This document shows positions 61,847 to 64,000 of a stretch of DNA of 64,000 nucleotides, piece by piece. Numbering within the stretch: the stretch's first letter is position 1; each line of letters starts with the position of its first letter. The notes beneath the pieces were generated by a model. It ran no database searches. It saw only the letters and a program-made list of their open reading frames with translations, and had not been told where the DNA came from. The stretch spans positions 2,046,001-2,110,000 of the forward strand of contig NZ_JAHQRJ010000001.1 of assembly GCF_019052805.1 (NCBI RefSeq), given 5' to 3'. Source of the stretch: Noviherbaspirillum sp. L7-7A (GTDB lineage Bacteria; Pseudomonadota; Gammaproteobacteria; Burkholderiales; Burkholderiaceae_D). Made by a program: the position numbers and the translations under genes.

Positions 61847-62261
61847 TCTTTTCCATGCCTTCATCCTCGATATGGAACGGCATGATTGTCGTCTTTCGTT
61901 AAGCACCCCGCGTTCCTTCGAGTTGTTTTTCGAGCCGGGTTTTCCTGTAGTTAGCGCACTTAATGACAGCGATAATGCGGTTGTCACCGATGTATGGATT
62001 TCGTGCATATCTGGCTTTCCAACCATCACGCAAGAATTCGTGCTGGGCACAATACTCGAAATAAATCACTACACATTGTTGCAAAACCAAGGGGTGTTCG
62101 GTCTAGACGAGCAAATGCAGATTGTATTGTCACGATCGGATTTACTTGAACATCTGACAGTACATGCCTATGCCGAAAATCTGTCCGTAATGCTCGAGCA
62201 GGCCCTGCGGCTGCAGCGCCTGTTGCTGATGCTGCACCCCGTCATCATGATCAATGCCTAA
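61839..62261 (+). CDS. CesT-like type III chaperone 2 of the patatin cassette
   Basis: The 140-residue protein fits the CesT pattern better than its neighbour: strands with FELFFEPGFPVV, the helix EFVLGTILEINHYTLLQ, the turn VFGLDEQMQIVL, and the long C-terminal helix ENLSVMLEQALRLQRLLLML. The ATG at 61839 lies within the end of the preceding gene (8-base overlap), which suggests translational coupling. Its stop codon TAA is part of the target duplication of the IS701-type element, so the insertion left the protein intact. The secretion function is inferred. Confidence 0.65.
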   Translation: MSDLFHAFILDMERHDCRLSLSTPRSFELFFEPGFPVVSALNDSDNAVVTDVWISCISGFPTITQEFVLGTILEINHYTLLQNQGVFGLDEQMQIVLSRSDLLEHLTVHAYAENLSVMLEQALRLQRLLLMLHPVIMINA

Positions 62262-62262
62262 G

Positions 62263-63711
62263 CTGGACTTTGTCCATTTTTGAGGGAAAGGAGGTAAGCC
62301 CGAAGGGGCCTATCATGGTGTAACCACTCCTGCACGAGAGGTCATCATGAAATCGTTTCCCTTCGAGCTTACTCAGCTCAGTCTATTATTCCGCCCTATG
62401 TTTTCCAAGGTCGTCTGGCCGTCGGTGCAGCTATTGCTGGCTGGCGCCATTTTGGCGGTGGGCACGCGCACCGTCACTGCGGTGCTGCACGTCATGGGGC
62501 ATTCTGAAGAGCAGCAATTTCAGAAGTTCCATCGCATCCTCAACCGGGTTAAATGGTCGCCTCTGGCGGCAAGCCGGCGCCTTCTGCTAGCCTTGATGGA
62601 GGCATTTGTTCCGCACGGACCGCTGGTCATGGCCCTCGATGACACAATTGAGCGACGCCAAGGCGCCCGGATTGCGGCCAAAGGTATCTATCGGGATCCG
62701 GTCCGCTCCAGTCACAGCCATTTCGTTAAAGCCAGCGGCTTGCGATGGCTATGCCTGATGCTGATTGCTCCGATTCCTTGGGCCCACCGTGATTGGGCCT
62801 TGCCATTCTGCACCGCACTTACGCCATCAGAACGCTATTACCATGAACGTGGCCGGCGCCCCAGCAAACTGACGGACCGTGCACGGCAAATGCTGTTCAT
62901 GGTCAAACGCTGGCTGCCGCAGCGAGACATCGTGATCGTCGCTGACAGCAGCTTCGCTGCTATCGACTTGCTGGCGGCTGTGTCACCGCAAGTCTGTGTC
63001 ATTACGCGCTTGCGGTTGGATGCCGCTTTATATGAGCCGGCTGCGCCGCGCCGGGCCAATAAAGTCGGCCGCCCACGGCGCAAAGGCGTGCGCCTCCCGA
63101 CGCTGCAGACAGTATTGGCAAATCCCAGGACAATGTGGCAGACGGTCACGGTCACACGCTGGTATAGCCAAGGAGAACGGAATGTCCAAGTGGCCTCTGG
63201 CACGGCACTCTGGTATCACACGGGCAAGCCAGTTGTGCCATTGCGATGGGTACTGGTACGTGACCCACAGCGTCGATTCAAACCCCAGGCGTTTCTCTGT
63301 ACCAATCAGAAAGCATCACCCGACCAAATCCTGAATTGGTTCGTCAAGCGCTGGCAGGTGGAAGTGACCTTTGAGGAAGCACGTGCCCACCTGGGTATGG
63401 AAACACAACGCCAATGGTCTGCGCGAGCCATTGCTCGCACCACGCCGGTGATCCTGGCGCTGTATTCCATTGTTGCCTTACTGGCGAAGCAACGAATCAA
63501 GGAACAACCGATCATTCTGCGACATGCCGCTTGGTATAAGAAGGAGGTCGCAACATTCTCCGACACGATCGCTCTGGTGCGTCGGTGGTTCTGGTGCAAA
63601 CAGGCTTTATCAACATCAGAAGGCCCGTCTGAGATGATAAAAATCCCGCTACCTCTATTCGACCGCTTGACCGAGACGCTCAGTTACGCCGCCTGAAGGG
63701 ATAAAGTCCAG
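62263..63711 (+). mobile_element. IS701-family insertion sequence, intact
   Basis: The ends are inverted repeats (CTGGACTTTGTCC on the left, CTGGACTTTATCC on the right reading inward; one mismatch). The element is flanked by the direct repeat CTAAG (62258-62262 and 63712-63716), which marks a 5-bp target duplication. The element is about 1.45 kb with one transposase. The left copy of the duplication includes the stop codon of the preceding chaperone gene. Confidence 0.87.
62347..63696 (+). CDS. IS701-family DDE transposase
   Basis: The 449-residue protein is a DDE transposase of the IS701 type: MALDDTIERRQGARIAAKGIYRD holds the first Asp, DIVIVADSSFAAIDLL the second, and FVKRWQVEVTFEEARAHLG the Glu. 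The start has GAGAGG upstream. The frame has no stop or frameshift, so it may be active. It fills most of the element with short end regions. Confidence 0.9.
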   Translation: MKSFPFELTQLSLLFRPMFSKVVWPSVQLLLAGAILAVGTRTVTAVLHVMGHSEEQQFQKFHRILNRVKWSPLAASRRLLLALMEAFVPHGPLVMALDDTIERRQGARIAAKGIYRDPVRSSHSHFVKASGLRWLCLMLIAPIPWAHRDWALPFCTALTPSERYYHERGRRPSKLTDRARQMLFMVKRWLPQRDIVIVADSSFAAIDLLAAVSPQVCVITRLRLDAALYEPAAPRRANKVGRPRRKGVRLPTLQTVLANPRTMWQTVTVTRWYSQGERNVQVASGTALWYHTGKPVVPLRWVLVRDPQRRFKPQAFLCTNQKASPDQILNWFVKRWQVEVTFEEARAHLGMETQRQWSARAIARTTPVILALYSIVALLAKQRIKEQPIILRHAAWYKKEVATFSDTIALVRRWFWCKQALSTSEGPSEMIKIPLPLFDRLTETLSYAA

Positions 63712-63716
63712 CTAAG

Positions 63717-64000
63717 AAGCTGTTTCAAAATGACCATTTGAGTGTGCGCCAGCATATCAGGCAAAAAGCGATTTGTAAGAGGGCTTCGTGGATGTCGGCC
63801 CGCCGTTCATGGCGAACACGAAGACGACGATTGGCGTATAACCAAGCATGTGTCCGCTCGACGACCCATCGAATTTTGCCAAGGCCACTACTATGGGGTT
63901 GGTCCCGGCGAGCAATCGCTGTAGCAATACCGTTGGCGTGAAGCAGTCGGCGATATTTGTCGTGGTCATAGCCGCGATCTGCATAAACGCGTTGCGGCTT
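63717..64000 (-). mobile_element. IS5-family element, end only (cut by window edge)
   Basis: The outer end AAGCTGTTTCAAAATGACC resembles IS5-family terminal repeats. It abuts the right CTAAG copy of the IS701-type target duplication. The rest of the element lies beyond the window. Confidence 0.75.
63725..64000 (-). CDS. IS5-family transposase, C-terminal part
   Basis: Only the last 91 residues are in the window, opening at the right edge. They read ADRGYDHDKYRRLL, then GLGKIRWVVERTHAWL with the catalytic Glu, RRLRVRHERRADIHEAL and a final hydrophobic helix, the C-terminal pattern of IS5-family DDE transposases. No stop or frameshift is present in the visible part. Upstream coding and the other inverted repeat are outside the window. 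Confidence 0.87.
   Translation of the reverse strand, partial: KPQRVYADRGYDHDKYRRLLHANGIATAIARRDQPHSSGLGKIRWVVERTHAWLYANRRLRVRHERRADIHEALLQIAFCLICWRTLKWSF

Overview
The window is a 64 kb piece of a GC-rich betaproteobacterial chromosome. The order leuC-leuD-leuB-asd-fimV, the cluster greA / yhbY-rlmE-ftsH-folP-glmM, and pstSCAB-phoUBR beside ppk1 and ppx are typical of Burkholderiales. Protein style fits Oxalobacteraceae (Herbaspirillum / Noviherbaspirillum type), but I cannot name a species from sequence alone.

Layout. Positions 1-6927 (minus) hold leucine and aspartate-family biosynthesis and the start of fimV. Positions 7031-12987 (minus) hold an HcaT-like MFS transporter, aroC, a fused lysophospholipid-transporter/acyltransferase, a FAD oxidoreductase and a CBS-domain protein. 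Positions 13110-19429 hold a MetY-like enzyme, a hydrolase, YihY, a WrbA-like flavoprotein, a small membrane protein, an FAD-linked oxidase and a DUF4124 protein. Positions 19430-21938 form an AT-rich accessory patch against the 3' end of a tRNA-Arg gene; it carries a CesT-like type III secretion chaperone and a D-glutamate-cyclase-domain protein with an unusual N-terminal extension. tRNA-Arg and tRNA-Pro follow, then core genes (glmM, folP, ftsH, rlmE, yhbY, greA, carB, carA). Positions 32933-37078 hold a heme-binding-type protein, a response regulator with a degenerate GGDEF domain, a cell-wall peptidase, a patatin lipoprotein and a probably Fur-controlled iron-binding protein. Positions 37124-49206 form a phosphate/polyphosphate block (pstSCAB-phoU-phoB-phoR, ppk1-sixA, ppx) with a Pho-box between pstS and ppk1. 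Positions 49468-56136 hold three signalling histidine kinases. Positions 56258-58920 hold a radical SAM/UdgX DNA-repair pair preceded by a near-consensus LexA box.

The right end (59469-64000) is accessory DNA: an ExoU-like patatin phospholipase translationally coupled to two small chaperone-like genes, followed by an intact IS701-type element with a 5-bp target duplication and the end of an IS5-family element.

The most interesting result is two separate candidate type III effector/chaperone cassettes (19694-21448 and 59469-62261), neither linked to any secretion apparatus gene in the window. Their effector status is inferred from gene architecture and motifs. The D-glutamate cyclase-type candidate is, as far as I know, not a described effector class.
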